DNA of 64,000 nt, from NCBI RefSeq assembly GCF_005862235.1, contig NZ_VCEK01000004.1, forward strand, positions 186,001 to 250,000, read 5' to 3'. The stretch comes from Saccharomonospora piscinae (GTDB lineage Bacteria > Actinomycetota > Actinomycetes > Mycobacteriales > Pseudonocardiaceae). The position numbers were made by a program, and so were the translations under genes. This document shows positions 17,008 to 26,184 of the stretch, piece by piece. The notes beneath the pieces are model-generated. The model made no database searches, was not told the origin of the DNA, and worked only from the letters and a program-made list of their open reading frames with translations. Every line of letters begins with the position of its first letter. The stretch's first letter is position 1.

Positions 17008-19284
17008 ATGACCGGCACCCCCCGCACCACCGAGCGATCCGCCGACGAACCCGCGGACAAAGTCCGAAGTAGAACGTCGTGGAAGAGCGTCGTCCGCCAC
17101 GACTTCCCCGCGTCGCTCGTCGTCTTCCTCGTCGCCGTCCCACTGTCGCTCGGGATCGCGCTGGCCTCCGGCGCGCCGATCGTGGCCGGCATCATCGCCG
17201 CCGTCGTGGGCGGCATCGTGGTCGGCGTCCTCGGTGGCTCGCCGCTTCAGGTCAGTGGCCCCGCCGCCGGACTGACCGTCGTGATGGCCGAGACCATCGA
17301 GCAGTTCGGCTGGGTCGTCACCTGTGCCATCACCGTGTGCGCGGGGGCCTTGCAGATCGTGCTCGGGCTGAGCCGGATCGCGCGTGGGGCGCTGGCGATC
17401 GCACCGGCCATCGTCCACGGGATGCTCGCGGGCATCGGCGTCACGCTCGTGCTCGGCCAGCTCCACATCGTGCTCGGCGGCGAACCGCAGAGCTCCGCGG
17501 TGGCCAACGTCGCCGAGCTGCCGGGCCAGCTGGTGGGTCACCACGACGCCGCCGCGATCATCGGGGTGAGCACCATCGCGTTGCTGCTGCTGTGGCCTCG
17601 CCTGCCCGCACCGCTGTCCACCGTGCCCGCTCCACTGGCCGCGATCACGGCGGTCACCGCGGTCTCGGTGCTCCTGCCGATGCCGCTCGACCGGGTCGAG
17701 CTGCCGTCCGACATCCTGGCCGTCGATCTCGTCCCGTCGCTGCCCTCGGGCGGCTGGTTCGAGTTCGGGCTCGCCGTGGTCACCGTCGCACTGATCGCGA
17801 GCGTCGAGACCCTGCTCTCGGCCGTCGCCGTCGACCGGTTGCACAGCGGGCCGCGCGCGAACCTCAACCGGGAGCTGGTCGGGCAGGGTGCCGCGAACAT
17901 CACGTCCGGCGCGCTGGGTGGACTGCCCGTCACCGGTGTGATCGTGCGCAGCTCGACCAACGTCGCGGCCGGAGCCCGGTCGCGAGCGTCGACCGTGCTG
18001 CACGGTGTCTGGGTTCTGCTCTTCACGGTCGTGCTGGCGGGGCTGATCCAGAGCATTCCGCTGGCGGCGCTGGCCGGGCTGCTGGTGTATGTCGGTGCCA
18101 AGCTGGTGGACGTGCGCACCATCCGGCAGGTCCGGGGCCACGGCGACCTGTCGCTGTACCTCGTCACGCTCTCGGGCGTGGTGGTCATCGACCTGCTGAC
18201 CGGTGTCCTGCTCGGCGTGGCGTTGTCGCTGGCCCTCATGCTGCGCCGCACGATGTGGTCGGGTATCCACGTCGTCGGGCAGGGAGAACAGCGGCGCATC
18301 GTCGTGGAGGGTGTGCTCACCTTCCTCTCCGTGCCGCGTCTGTCCGCCGTGCTCGGAGCGATCCCGCCCGAGCGCACCGTGCGGCTGGAACTGGTGGTGG
18401 ACTATCTCGACCACGCCGCGTTCGAGTGCCTGTCGAGCTGGCAGCACGGTTACGAGCGCGGCGGTGGCACCGTCGAGGTCGACGAGGTGGGACATCCCTG
18501 GTACGGCAACGGCAAGTCGCGTGCTCCGACCGTGCGCAGGCAGGAGGCGGGCCGGGTGCTGCCCCGGTGGCTCGCACCGTGGTCGGAGTGGATGGCCGAG
18601 GAGGCCGGGGTGACGATCCCCGAACAGCGCCACGGACCGGTGCACCGCGGCGTGTCGGAGTTCCAGTGGCGGACCGCCCCGCTGGTGAGGGACACACTGC
18701 TGCGGTTGGCGTCGAATCAACGGCCCCACACGCTGTTTCTCACCTGCAGCGACGCCAGGCTGGTCCCCAACGTGATCACGACGAGTGGTCCCGGTGACCT
18801 GTTCACCGTGCGCAACATCGGCAATCTGGTTCCGGTCCCAGGCGGGGGAGGGGACCGGGACGCGCCGGACCCCTCGGTGGGGGCGGCCGTGGAGTACGCG
18901 GTGGCCGTGCTGAAGGTGCGCGAGATCGTGGTGTGCGGGCACTCCTCCTGCGGGGCGATGAACGCGTTGCTGTCCGGCGAGGCGGGGCGCTTGCCCGCGT
19001 TGGGGCGGTGGTTGCGGCACGGTGCGGCCACCCTCCGCCGTTCGCGGGACGCGCCACCGGTCACGTTGGGTGCCACACCGCCCGCCGACGCCGCCGACGC
19101 GCTCGCCCTGCACAACGTCCTGCAGCAACTCGATCACCTGCGGGACGACCCGCTGGTGGCGGGTGCCCAACGCCGGGGAGAGCTGACGTTGACCGGCATG
19201 TACTTCGACGTCGGGGCCGCCCAGGTGTACCTGCTCGACGGCGCGACCACGGTGTTCCAGCCAGCCGGTGTGAAGACCGGGTGA
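17008..19284 (+). CDS. SulP-family anion transporter fused to beta-carbonic anhydrase
   Basis: 758 aa from the ATG at 17008, with AGGAGG 6 nt upstream. Residues about 25-430 form a polytopic SulP permease (DFPASLVVFLVAVPLSLGI, then SGPAAGLTVV). About 440-490 resembles a reduced STAS segment. Residues about 540-755 form a beta-carbonic anhydrase with zinc ligands in CSDARLVPN and HSSCGAM. Similar fusions exist (mycobacterial Rv3273). The anhydrase should interconvert CO2 and bicarbonate beside the channel, so bicarbonate uptake is the best guess; sulfate is possible. Confidence 0.93.
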   Translation: MTGTPRTTERSADEPADKVRSRTSWKSVVRHDFPASLVVFLVAVPLSLGIALASGAPIVAGIIAAVVGGIVVGVLGGSPLQVSGPAAGLTVVMAETIEQFGWVVTCAITVCAGALQIVLGLSRIARGALAIAPAIVHGMLAGIGVTLVLGQLHIVLGGEPQSSAVANVAELPGQLVGHHDAAAIIGVSTIALLLLWPRLPAPLSTVPAPLAAITAVTAVSVLLPMPLDRVELPSDILAVDLVPSLPSGGWFEFGLAVVTVALIASVETLLSAVAVDRLHSGPRANLNRELVGQGAANITSGALGGLPVTGVIVRSSTNVAAGARSRASTVLHGVWVLLFTVVLAGLIQSIPLAALAGLLVYVGAKLVDVRTIRQVRGHGDLSLYLVTLSGVVVIDLLTGVLLGVALSLALMLRRTMWSGIHVVGQGEQRRIVVEGVLTFLSVPRLSAVLGAIPPERTVRLELVVDYLDHAAFECLSSWQHGYERGGGTVEVDEVGHPWYGNGKSRAPTVRRQEAGRVLPRWLAPWSEWMAEEAGVTIPEQRHGPVHRGVSEFQWRTAPLVRDTLLRLASNQRPHTLFLTCSDARLVPNVITTSGPGDLFTVRNIGNLVPVPGGGGDRDAPDPSVGAAVEYAVAVLKVREIVVCGHSSCGAMNALLSGEAGRLPALGRWLRHGAATLRRSRDAPPVTLGATPPADAADALALHNVLQQLDHLRDDPLVAGAQRRGELTLTGMYFDVGAAQVYLLDGATTVFQPAGVKTG

Positions 19285-19306
19285 CACGGCGTGGTGGCCG
19301 CGGTAT

Positions 19307-19312
19307 TAGTGT
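19307..19312 (+). promoter_or_regulatory. Candidate -10 (TAGTGT) for leaderless bioD
   Basis: TATTAGTGT ends 7 nt before the GTG at 19320. The 35-nt gap after the upstream gene has no ribosome site. Confidence 0.45.
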
Positions 19313-19319
19313 CGCTGCC

Positions 19320-20048
19320 GTGACCGTGCTGGTGATGTCCGGAACCGGTACCGGCGTCGGCAAGACTGTGGTGACGGCGGCGGTGGCCTCGCTGGCTGTC
19401 GACCGTGGTCAGCGGGTCGCCGTGCTGAAACCCGCCCAGACCGGTGTCGCGCCGGGAGAGCCGGGAGACCTCGCCGACGTGCGTCGGCTGGCCGGTGAGG
19501 TGACCACCTGTGAACTGCGCCGCTACCCCGATCCGCTGTCGCCGGAGGCGGCGGCGCGGCGCAGCGGGCTTGCCGAGCTCACCCCGGCGCAGGCGGCGAC
19601 CGCCGCCAGCCGGCTGCTCTCCGACCACGACCTCGTCCTCGTGGAGGGTGCGGGCGGTCTGCTCGTGCGGTTCGACTCCGGTGGGGGCACCCTCGCCGAC
19701 GTGGCCTGGGCGCTCGGCGCGCCGGTCGTCGTCGTGGCCGAGGCGGGACTGGGCACGCTCAACGCCACGGCCCTCACCGCCGAGGTGGCGACTCGACGCG
19801 GTCTCGACGTGCTCGGCGTCGTGATCGGCGCCTGGCCGGACAAGCCTGATCTCGCCGCACGCAGCAACGTCACCGATCTTCCGGTGGCGGCCGGCGCACC
19901 CCTGCTCGGGGCGCTGGCGGCGGGACTGGCCTCCGCGAGCAGGCAGGAGTTCGTGGACGAGGCCCGTCGCGGGCTCTCCCCGTGGCTGGGTGGCACCTTC
20001 GATCCCGACGTGTTCGCACGGGACGAGGCCGTGACGGACGTGACGTAG
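19320..20048 (+). CDS. bioD: Dethiobiotin synthetase (BioD)
   Basis: 242 aa from a GTG. It closes the ureido ring of dethiobiotin from diaminopelargonate, CO2 and ATP. The P-loop [11 protein letters not shown] is at about residue 8, KPAQTGV at about residue 40, and [12 protein letters not shown] carries the switch element. It lies between the carbonic anhydrase fusion and bioB. Because BioD uses CO2/bicarbonate, the neighbour may matter, but this is inference. The leaderless start suggests its own promoter. Confidence 0.95.
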   Translation: MTVLVMSGTGTGVGKTVVTAAVASLAVDRGQRVAVLKPAQTGVAPGEPGDLADVRRLAGEVTTCELRRYPDPLSPEAAARRSGLAELTPAQAATAASRLLSDHDLVLVEGAGGLLVRFDSGGGTLADVAWALGAPVVVVAEAGLGTLNATALTAEVATRRGLDVLGVVIGAWPDKPDLAARSNVTDLPVAAGAPLLGALAAGLASASRQEFVDEARRGLSPWLGGTFDPDVFARDEAVTDVT

Positions 20049-20116
20049 GTCGCTGTGCCACCCCGCCACTGTCCGTCAGACTCACCCCACACCCCAGCAA
20101 GCCCGAAGGAGATGCC

Positions 20117-21133
20117 GTGACGGCCGCAACCACGGAGTCGGAGATCCTCGCGATCGCGCGCGAGCAGGTGCTCGAACAGGGCATCGGGTTGTCGCAGCAG
20201 CAGGTACTCGACGTGCTCCGGCTCGAAGACGAGCACGTTCCCGACCTGCTGGCCCTCGCCCACGACGTGCGGATGCGGTGGTGCGGGCCCGAGGTGGAGG
20301 TCGAGGGCATCGTCAGCGTCAAGACGGGCGGCTGCCCCGAGGACTGCCACTTCTGCTCGCAGTCGGGTCGCTTCCCGACGCCGGTGCGCGCGGCCTGGCT
20401 CGACATCCCGGGGCTGGTGAAGGCCGCGGCCGAGACCGCGGCCACGGGCGCGACGGAGTTCTGCATCGTGGCGGCCGTGCGCGGGCCGGACGCGCGGCTG
20501 ATGTCGCAGGTGCGCGACGGGATCAAAGCCATCCGCGACTCGGGCAACGACATCCAGATCGCGTGCTCGCTCGGAATGCTGACCCAGGAGCAGGTCGACG
20601 AGCTCGTCGACATGGGAGTGCATCGGTACAACCACAACCTGGAGACCGCGCGCTCGCACTTCCCCGACGTCGTGACCACGCACTCGTGGGAGGAACGGTG
20701 GGAGACCCTCACCATGGTGCGCGAAGCGGGGATGGAGGTGTGCTGCGGCGGCATCATCGGGATGGGTGAGAGCCAGGAGCAGCGCGCCGAGTTCGCGGTG
20801 CAGCTCGCCGAGCTGGACCCGCACGAGGTGCCGATGAACTTCCTCGTCCCGCAACCCGGAACCCCGTACGAGTCCTACGACGTCGTGGCGGGCAGGGACG
20901 CGCTGCGCGTGGTCGCGGCGTTCCGGCTGGCCATGCCGCGGACCATGCTCCGCTTCGCGGGCGGCCGGGAGCTGACGCTCGGTGACCTCGGTGCCGAGCA
21001 GGGAATGCTCGGCGGCGTCAACGCCATCATCGTCGGCAACTACCTGACCAATCTGGGCAGGCCCGCCGAGCAGGACCTGACCATGCTGAGCGGCCTCAAA
21101 ATGCCGATCAAGGCACTGAGCGACACCCTGTGA
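20117..21133 (+). CDS. bioB: Biotin synthase (BioB)
   Basis: 338 aa from a GTG with GAAGGAG upstream. Radical SAM enzyme that inserts sulfur into dethiobiotin. The radical-SAM cluster motif lies in [12 protein letters not shown] (about residue 75). Asn/Arg-rich motifs of the TIM barrel ([21 protein letters not shown]) follow. In most BioB proteins an Arg holds the auxiliary 2Fe-2S cluster; RFAGGREL lies at the expected place. The next gene encodes BsaP, an auxiliary factor for this enzyme family in Actinobacteria. Confidence 0.97.
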   Translation: MTAATTESEILAIAREQVLEQGIGLSQQQVLDVLRLEDEHVPDLLALAHDVRMRWCGPEVEVEGIVSVKTGGCPEDCHFCSQSGRFPTPVRAAWLDIPGLVKAAAETAATGATEFCIVAAVRGPDARLMSQVRDGIKAIRDSGNDIQIACSLGMLTQEQVDELVDMGVHRYNHNLETARSHFPDVVTTHSWEERWETLTMVREAGMEVCCGGIIGMGESQEQRAEFAVQLAELDPHEVPMNFLVPQPGTPYESYDVVAGRDALRVVAAFRLAMPRTMLRFAGGRELTLGDLGAEQGMLGGVNAIIVGNYLTNLGRPAEQDLTMLSGLKMPIKALSDTL

Positions 21134-21140
21134 GGACGGC

Positions 21141-21350
21141 GTGAACACCGCCTACTGCAGCCACTGCGGGCAACCGCGGTCGGCGGAGTGTCACGCGCAG
21201 TGCGACACTCCGCGTACGGTCCTCGAACCGCCTCGCTACTGCGTGGAGTGCGCGCGCCGCATGGTGGTGCAGGTGACTCCGAGCGGATGGACGGCGCGGT
21301 GCAGCAGGCACGGGGAAACCTCCTCCGCCGGCTCCTCCTCGACCGGCTAG
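21141..21350 (+). CDS. bsaP: Biotin synthase auxiliary protein (BsaP)
   Basis: 69 aa from a GTG, 7 nt after bioB with AGGA upstream. It is rich in cysteine: YCSHCGQ, ECHAQC, YCVEC and a late RCSRHG. Size, cysteine pattern and position match mycobacterial Rv1590, reported as BsaP, a small partner that supports the iron-sulfur cluster of BioB. Cysteine knuckles also suit zinc binding, so function rests largely on synteny. It is almost certainly co-transcribed with bioB. Confidence 0.82.
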   Translation: MNTAYCSHCGQPRSAECHAQCDTPRTVLEPPRYCVECARRMVVQVTPSGWTARCSRHGETSSAGSSSTG

Positions 21351-21396
21351 GCTCGCGCACGAGACAGGGGCTCCGTCGTGCGGGGAAGGGTGTGGA

Positions 21397-21969
21397 GTGT
21401 CCGATCAGGCAGGCACCGGGTGGTCACCGACGCTTGCGGGTCCGGCTCCCCGGCCTCCCCGGATCGTGGCGAAGGCCGATCTGCTGCCCGCCTTCAGCGC
21501 CGCTTCGCTGATCAGCCTGGCCGGGCTGTTCGTGGGGTGGGTGTGGGCACAGCTCGCACCGCCGCAGCGGGTGCGGGTCGTCACGCGCGACGGGGCCCAG
21601 GCGCCGTTGACCGCGGAGAGCTGGCACCGGTTCGACGGCCTGGCGATATTCGTGTTGCTGGGTTTGGTGACCGGTGTGCTCGTGGGTGTCGTGGTGTGGT
21701 TGCTGCGGGCGCGCCGGGGTCCGGTGATGGTGGTCGGTGCCGTGCTCGGCTCGCTGCTCGGCGCGTGGCTGGCGATGCGGATGGGGCTGGCTTTCGCGCA
21801 GGCCCGGGTCGCCGCCATCGAGTCGCCCGAACTGGGCGCGGTGGTGGAGCGGGCGCCGGTGCTGGAGTCGGCCTGGGTCCTGCTCGCTCAGCCGCTCACG
21901 ACCGCGTTCGCCTACGGCACGCTGGCCGCCTGGAACGCGCGCGACGATCTGGGCAGACGGCTGGGGTGA
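21397..21969 (+). CDS. DUF2567-type four-helix membrane protein
   Basis: 190 aa from a GTG with AAGGG upstream. Four hydrophobic segments occur: about 29-50, 84-105, 109-130 and 153-175. A polar extracytoplasmic-type loop carries APPQRVRVVTRDG. It occupies the same position after bioB-bsaP as mycobacterial Rv1591, a DUF2567 protein. No catalytic motif is visible and the function is unknown. It ends 18 nt from the convergent LON-domain gene. Confidence 0.7.
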   Translation: MSDQAGTGWSPTLAGPAPRPPRIVAKADLLPAFSAASLISLAGLFVGWVWAQLAPPQRVRVVTRDGAQAPLTAESWHRFDGLAIFVLLGLVTGVLVGVVVWLLRARRGPVMVVGAVLGSLLGAWLAMRMGLAFAQARVAAIESPELGAVVERAPVLESAWVLLAQPLTTAFAYGTLAAWNARDDLGRRLG

Positions 21970-21987
21970 GAGCTGAGCGCGGGAGCC

Positions 21988-22710
21988 TCAGTTCAGGCTC
22001 GGCCGGGACAGGGCCTCGTCGACGTCGTGGTGCGGGGCGGGCACGGCACTGAGTTCCGACACGAACGCGGCCTCCCGAGCCAGTAACCGGTAGGTCAGCC
22101 GCAGTCTGCGGAGTGGGTGCCGCTCCTCCAGCAGCTCCTGGCGATCTGGCAGGGGGAGGATGCAGTCGGAAGCCAGCCGGTAGGCGAGGGCGTCGTATCC
22201 GAGATCGCCGGGCGGGGAGCGCCAGCCGTCGGATTCCCAGGCTACGGTGCAGTAACGGCGGTGCGCGGCGCGGCAGATGTCCGAGAGCCGCGCCGCAGCC
22301 TCGTCGGCGCCGTCGGGCAGCGGCTCGTCGTCGACCCATTCGACGGTGCCGCACAGGTACGGAGCCGACGCGGTGTCGATGTCCAGCAACCGGAACCGCC
22401 GGTGGCCGGTACCGATGATGTCGAACCGCCCGTCGGGCAGGCGCCGCGCTTCCCGGAGCGTGACGGCGCAGCCGGTCGCGTGCACGTGCTCGGTTCGCTC
22501 GACCTCCCCCACCGACGGGTTGGTGATGGCCACCACGCCGAAGCTGCGGTCGGGCACGACCTCGGTGACCAGGTCGACGGTGAGCTGGCGGTATCTCGGC
22601 TCGAAGATGTGCAGCGGAAGGTGCACGCCGGGTAGTGCCACGGTGTGCAGCGGGAACAGGGGCAGGGTGGTGGGCGAGGGCGCGCTGTCGTGTCCTTCCG
22701 AGTGAGTCAC
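21988..22710 (-). CDS. LON peptidase substrate-binding domain protein
   Basis: 240 aa from a GTG. The N-terminal LON/PUA-like beta domain is clear (LPLFPLHTVALPG, then HIFEPRYRQL near residue 37). The second half is helical (about 130-230). There is no AAA+ or serine-lysine protease domain, so this is the stand-alone form; it may bind unfolded proteins. A TAACGT element 6 nt upstream of the GTG predicts a leaderless mRNA. Confidence 0.88.
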   Translation of the reverse strand: MTHSEGHDSAPSPTTLPLFPLHTVALPGVHLPLHIFEPRYRQLTVDLVTEVVPDRSFGVVAITNPSVGEVERTEHVHATGCAVTLREARRLPDGRFDIIGTGHRRFRLLDIDTASAPYLCGTVEWVDDEPLPDGADEAAARLSDICRAAHRRYCTVAWESDGWRSPPGDLGYDALAYRLASDCILPLPDRQELLEERHPLRRLRLTYRLLAREAAFVSELSAVPAPHHDVDEALSRPSLN

Positions 22711-22716
22711 GATCTC

Positions 22717-22722
22717 ACGTTA
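22717..22722 (-). promoter_or_regulatory. Candidate -10 (TAACGT) for the LON-domain gene
   Basis: On the minus strand TAACGT ends 6 nt before the GTG at 22710. Confidence 0.4.
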
Positions 22723-22726
22723 CGGG

Positions 22727-23500
22727 CTAGGCCGTGCCCCCGCGCGTTCGCGAGCCACGGCCTGCGGCAGGAGCGGGCGGCCGGAACACGGCGAACGGGT
22801 CGGTGACCCGCATGTCCCGGTGCGCGAAGCGGTACAGGGCGGCCGGTCTGCCGCCGGACCGGCCGGGCGAGGCGGTGCGCCCGGTCGGCACGAGCGCGCC
22901 GCGCCGGGTGAGTACCCGTTGCAGATTGGTCGCGGCGACCCGGTAGCCCAGTGCGGCGGAGTAGAACTGGCGCAGCGCGGACACGGTGAACTCGGCGGGG
23001 GCGAGCGCGAATCCGACGTTCGTGTAGCTCAGCTTGGCCCGCAGCCGATCGCGTGCGTGCAGCACGATCTCCCGGTGGTCGAAGGCGGTGCGGGGCAGGT
23101 CCCCGACGTCGTGCCAGGACGTGTCCTCCGGGACGACGGGGTCCACGTCGGACGGGATCAGTCCGAGGAAGGCGGTGGCCACCACCCGGGGACCGGGAAC
23201 GCGGGCGGGTGCGCTGAACACGCCGAGTTGCTCGACGTGAGCGAGCGTCTTGACGTCGACCTTCTCGGCGAGCTGGCGGCGGATCGAGTGCTCCACGTCC
23301 TCGTCGGGCCGCAGCCTGCCGCCGGGCAGGGACCAGCGTCCGATGTGGGGGTCGAGCGCGCGGCGCCACAGCAGTACCCGCAACGTGGCGGGTTCGTCAC
23401 CCGAGGCGACCACACCGGGGTGTGTGGCGCAGCGCACCTGGAGTACGGCACACAGAACCTCGTGTGCGAGGGGGTTGGTGCTGTTAATATGAGAACGCAC
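22727..23500 (-). CDS. nrtR: NrtR, Nudix-related regulator of NAD synthesis
   Basis: 257 aa from a GTG. A Nudix fold (about 10-150) is followed by a winged-helix domain (about 165-235: FTVSALRQFYSAALGYRVAATN). The Nudix box reads GRLRPDEDVEHSIRRQLAEK, where the catalytic REUxEE is changed to RQLAEK, so hydrolysis is unlikely and sensing is likely. NrtR proteins repress NAD synthesis genes and respond to ADP-ribose. Here it diverges from nadABC with a dyad in the shared promoter, which fits that role and autoregulation. Confidence 0.9.
   Translation of the reverse strand: MRSHINSTNPLAHEVLCAVLQVRCATHPGVVASGDEPATLRVLLWRRALDPHIGRWSLPGGRLRPDEDVEHSIRRQLAEKVDVKTLAHVEQLGVFSAPARVPGPRVVATAFLGLIPSDVDPVVPEDTSWHDVGDLPRTAFDHREIVLHARDRLRAKLSYTNVGFALAPAEFTVSALRQFYSAALGYRVAATNLQRVLTRRGALVPTGRTASPGRSGGRPAALYRFAHRDMRVTDPFAVFRPPAPAAGRGSRTRGGTA
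23485..23490 (+). promoter_or_regulatory. Candidate -10 (TAATAT) of nadABC
   Basis: TAATAT lies 12 nt upstream of the NrtR dyad, so transcription would start at its edge. No good -35 is visible. Confidence 0.35.
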
Positions 23501-23501
23501 G

Positions 23502-23524
23502 GTTTTCGATTCTAAGACGAAAAC
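23502..23524. promoter_or_regulatory. Candidate NrtR operator
   Basis: Perfect inverted repeat GTTTTCG-N9-CGAAAAC between nrtR and nadA. On the minus strand a TAGAAT element (23509-23514) lies inside it, 8 nt from the nrtR GTG, so one bound dimer would block both promoters. Confidence 0.75.
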
Positions 23525-23539
23525 TACCGGAGGACCAAC

Positions 23540-24547
23540 ATGACGGCACACGTGGACGAGCTCACCCCGTACGGTGGGGTCACGGCGGACGCGGCCTGGG
23601 CCGAGGAGGTGCGCAGGCTCGCGCGGGAGCGCGACGCCGTCCTGCTCGCGCACAACTACCAGCTGCCGGAGATCCAGGAGATCGCCGACCACACCGGGGA
23701 CTCGTTGGCGCTGAGCCGGATCGCGGCGTCGAGTGACGCTTCGACGATCGTCTTCTGTGGAGTCCACTTCATGGCGGAGACCGCCAAGATTCTGTCGCCG
23801 GACAAGACCGTGCTGATCCCGGACGCCAGGGCCGGCTGCTCGCTGGCTGACTCCATCACGGCCGAGCAGCTCAGGGAGTGGAAGGCGCAGCATCCCGGCG
23901 CGGTGGTGGTGTCCTATGTGAACACCACCGCCGAGGTGAAGGCCGAGACCGACATCTGCTGCACCTCGTCGAACGCGGTCGACGTCGTGGCCTCGATCCC
24001 TCCGGAGACCGAGGTGCTGTTCTGCCCGGACCAGTTCCTCGGCGCCCATGTCAAGCGTGTGACGGGAAGGGACAACCTGCACATCTGGGCGGGCGAGTGC
24101 CACGTGCATGCCGGGATCAACGGGCCGGAACTGGCCGAGCGTGCCGCCGCCGACCCGGACGCCGACCTGTTCATCCACCCCGAGTGTGGCTGCGCGACGT
24201 CGGCGCTCTACCTCGCGGGTGAGGGCGCGGTCCCGGCTGAGAAGGTCAAGATCCTGTCGACCGGGGACATGCTGACGGCCGCGCGGCAGACACAGGCGGA
24301 GTCCGTGCTGGTCGCGACCGAGGTCGGGATGCTGCACCAGTTGCGCAAGGCGGCACCGGAGATCGACTTCCGCGCCGTCAACGACCGCGCGTCCTGCCGC
24401 TACATGAAGATGATCACACCGGCGGCGCTGTTGCGCTCCCTGCGGGAGGGTGCCGACGAGGTTCACGTGGCGCCGGAGACCGCGGCCAAAGCGCGCGACT
24501 CGGTGCGCCGGATGGTCGAGATCGGTACGCCGGGCGGTGGAGAGTGA
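23540..24547 (+). CDS. nadA: Quinolinate synthase (NadA)
   Basis: 335 aa, ATG with GGAGG upstream. It condenses iminoaspartate with dihydroxyacetone phosphate using a 4Fe-4S cluster. Candidate cluster cysteines lie in AGCSLAD (about residue 97), in CCTSSNA (about 140) and in [11 protein letters not shown] (about 215). Substrate motifs [18 protein letters not shown] and HVHAGI are intact. It is the first gene of nadABC, overlaps nadB by GTGA and is likely under NrtR control. Confidence 0.96.
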   Translation: MTAHVDELTPYGGVTADAAWAEEVRRLARERDAVLLAHNYQLPEIQEIADHTGDSLALSRIAASSDASTIVFCGVHFMAETAKILSPDKTVLIPDARAGCSLADSITAEQLREWKAQHPGAVVVSYVNTTAEVKAETDICCTSSNAVDVVASIPPETEVLFCPDQFLGAHVKRVTGRDNLHIWAGECHVHAGINGPELAERAAADPDADLFIHPECGCATSALYLAGEGAVPAEKVKILSTGDMLTAARQTQAESVLVATEVGMLHQLRKAAPEIDFRAVNDRASCRYMKMITPAALLRSLREGADEVHVAPETAAKARDSVRRMVEIGTPGGGE

Positions 24548-26184
24548 CCGGCCCGGTTTCCGCCTCGCAGGCGCAAACCGGGTGGGAGGCCGAGGCCGAC
24601 CTGGTGGTCGTCGGCAGCGGTGTCGCCGGGCTGACGGCCGCGTTGCGGGCCATGCGGCTCGGGCTGCGCGTGCTGGTGGTGACCAAGGGCGGCATCGGCG
24701 ACGGCAACACGCGGTGGGCCCAGGGCGGCGTGGCCGTGGTGCTCGGTGACTCGGTCGCCCCGGATGACTCGGTGGCCGCCCACGTGGCCGACACGGTCGC
24801 GGCGGGAGCGGGTCTGTGTGACACCGCCGCCGCGCGTTCGGTGATCGGGGCCGGTCCCGAGGCCGTCGGGTTGCTGCGCCGCGAGGGCGCGCGCTTCGAC
24901 GACGACGCCTCCGGACGGCTCGCGCGCACCAGGGAGGGCGGGCACGGCGCGCTGCGGGTGATCCACGCGGGCGGCGACGCCACCGGAGCGGAGGTACAGC
25001 GCTGCCTGGTCGCCGCAGCGAACGATCACACGCTGCCGGTGCTGGAGCACCACGTCGCGGTGGACGCCGTCACGACGGTGACAGGTGAGGTCTGCGGGCT
25101 GCGCGTGCTCGCGCCCGACGCGACTCCCGGGCTCGTGCGGACGCGGGCGGTGCTGCTGGCCACCGGGGGGCTCGGGCAGCTGTACCAGGCCACGTCCAAC
25201 CCCGAACTCGCCACGGGCGACGGGCTGGCGCTGGCGCTGCGCGCGGGTGCGAGTGCGGCCGACGTGGAGTTCGTCCAGTTCCATCCCACCGTGCTGTACA
25301 CGCCGGGGGCGCGCGGGCGCTGCCCGCTGGTGACCGAGGCCGTGCGCGGCGAGGGAGCCGTGCTGGTGGACGGCGCGGGGGAGCGGATCATGCCGGGCGT
25401 CCACCCGCTGGCGGATCTGGCGCCCCGCGACGTCGTCTCGGCCGCGATCACCCGGCGGCTGGCGACCGCGCCGGGGGGTGTCGACGATCATGCCTTTCTT
25501 GACGCGACCGGCATCGCGGGGTTCGCGCGACGGTTCCCGACCGTGCGGGCCGCGTGCGAGGCGGTCGGCGTGGACCCGGCTCGCGAGGCGATCCCGGTCG
25601 CGCCCGCGGCGCACTTCGCGTGTGGCGGCGTGGTGACCGACGCGCACGGTCGCACCGAGGTGACCGGCCTCTACGCGGCGGGGGAGGTGGCGCGTACGGG
25701 GTTGCACGGCGCGAACCGGCTGGCCTCGAACAGCCTGCTCGAAGGGCTGGTGCTGGGGCGAAGGGCGGCCGAGGCGGTCCGGGCGGACCTCGCGGGCGCC
25801 CGGCGCGCGGTCTCGTCCCCGCCGGCCGACGTTCCCGCGCCGGTCGCTCCGGTGGCACAGCGCCCCGCACTGCAACGGTTGATGAGCCGGTTCGCGGGGA
25901 TCGGGCGCGACGCGGAGGGCCTGGCCGTGGCAGGGTCAGTGCTGGACGTCTCCATCGTGCCCACTCCGCTGTGGACGGTGGAGGCGGTCGAGGACGCGGC
26001 GCTCACCCTGGTGGCGCGCGCCCTGCTCGCCGCGGCGGCGGCCCGGACCGAGTCACGCGGCTGCCATGTGCGCACCGATCACCCGGAGCGGGACGAGCGG
26101 CGCTGGCGGCGCAGCCAGTCGGTCCGGCTGAACCCGTCGGGCCAGCCCGTGCTGGCCCATTCGATCCTGGAGGGCGTGGCGTGA
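24544..26184 (+). CDS. nadB: L-aspartate oxidase (NadB)
   Basis: 546 aa from a GTG overlapping the nadA stop. Flavoprotein that oxidises L-aspartate to iminoaspartate. The FAD-binding [13 protein letters not shown] is at about residue 20, the [12 protein letters not shown] flavin segment near 58, and the succinate dehydrogenase-like HPTVLYTPG near 250. The capping and C-terminal helical domains are complete. The product passes to NadA. It overlaps nadC by GTGA, consistent with one operon. Confidence 0.96.
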   Translation: MTGPVSASQAQTGWEAEADLVVVGSGVAGLTAALRAMRLGLRVLVVTKGGIGDGNTRWAQGGVAVVLGDSVAPDDSVAAHVADTVAAGAGLCDTAAARSVIGAGPEAVGLLRREGARFDDDASGRLARTREGGHGALRVIHAGGDATGAEVQRCLVAAANDHTLPVLEHHVAVDAVTTVTGEVCGLRVLAPDATPGLVRTRAVLLATGGLGQLYQATSNPELATGDGLALALRAGASAADVEFVQFHPTVLYTPGARGRCPLVTEAVRGEGAVLVDGAGERIMPGVHPLADLAPRDVVSAAITRRLATAPGGVDDHAFLDATGIAGFARRFPTVRAACEAVGVDPAREAIPVAPAAHFACGGVVTDAHGRTEVTGLYAAGEVARTGLHGANRLASNSLLEGLVLGRRAAEAVRADLAGARRAVSSPPADVPAPVAPVAQRPALQRLMSRFAGIGRDAEGLAVAGSVLDVSIVPTPLWTVEAVEDAALTLVARALLAAAAARTESRGCHVRTDHPERDERRWRRSQSVRLNPSGQPVLAHSILEGVA

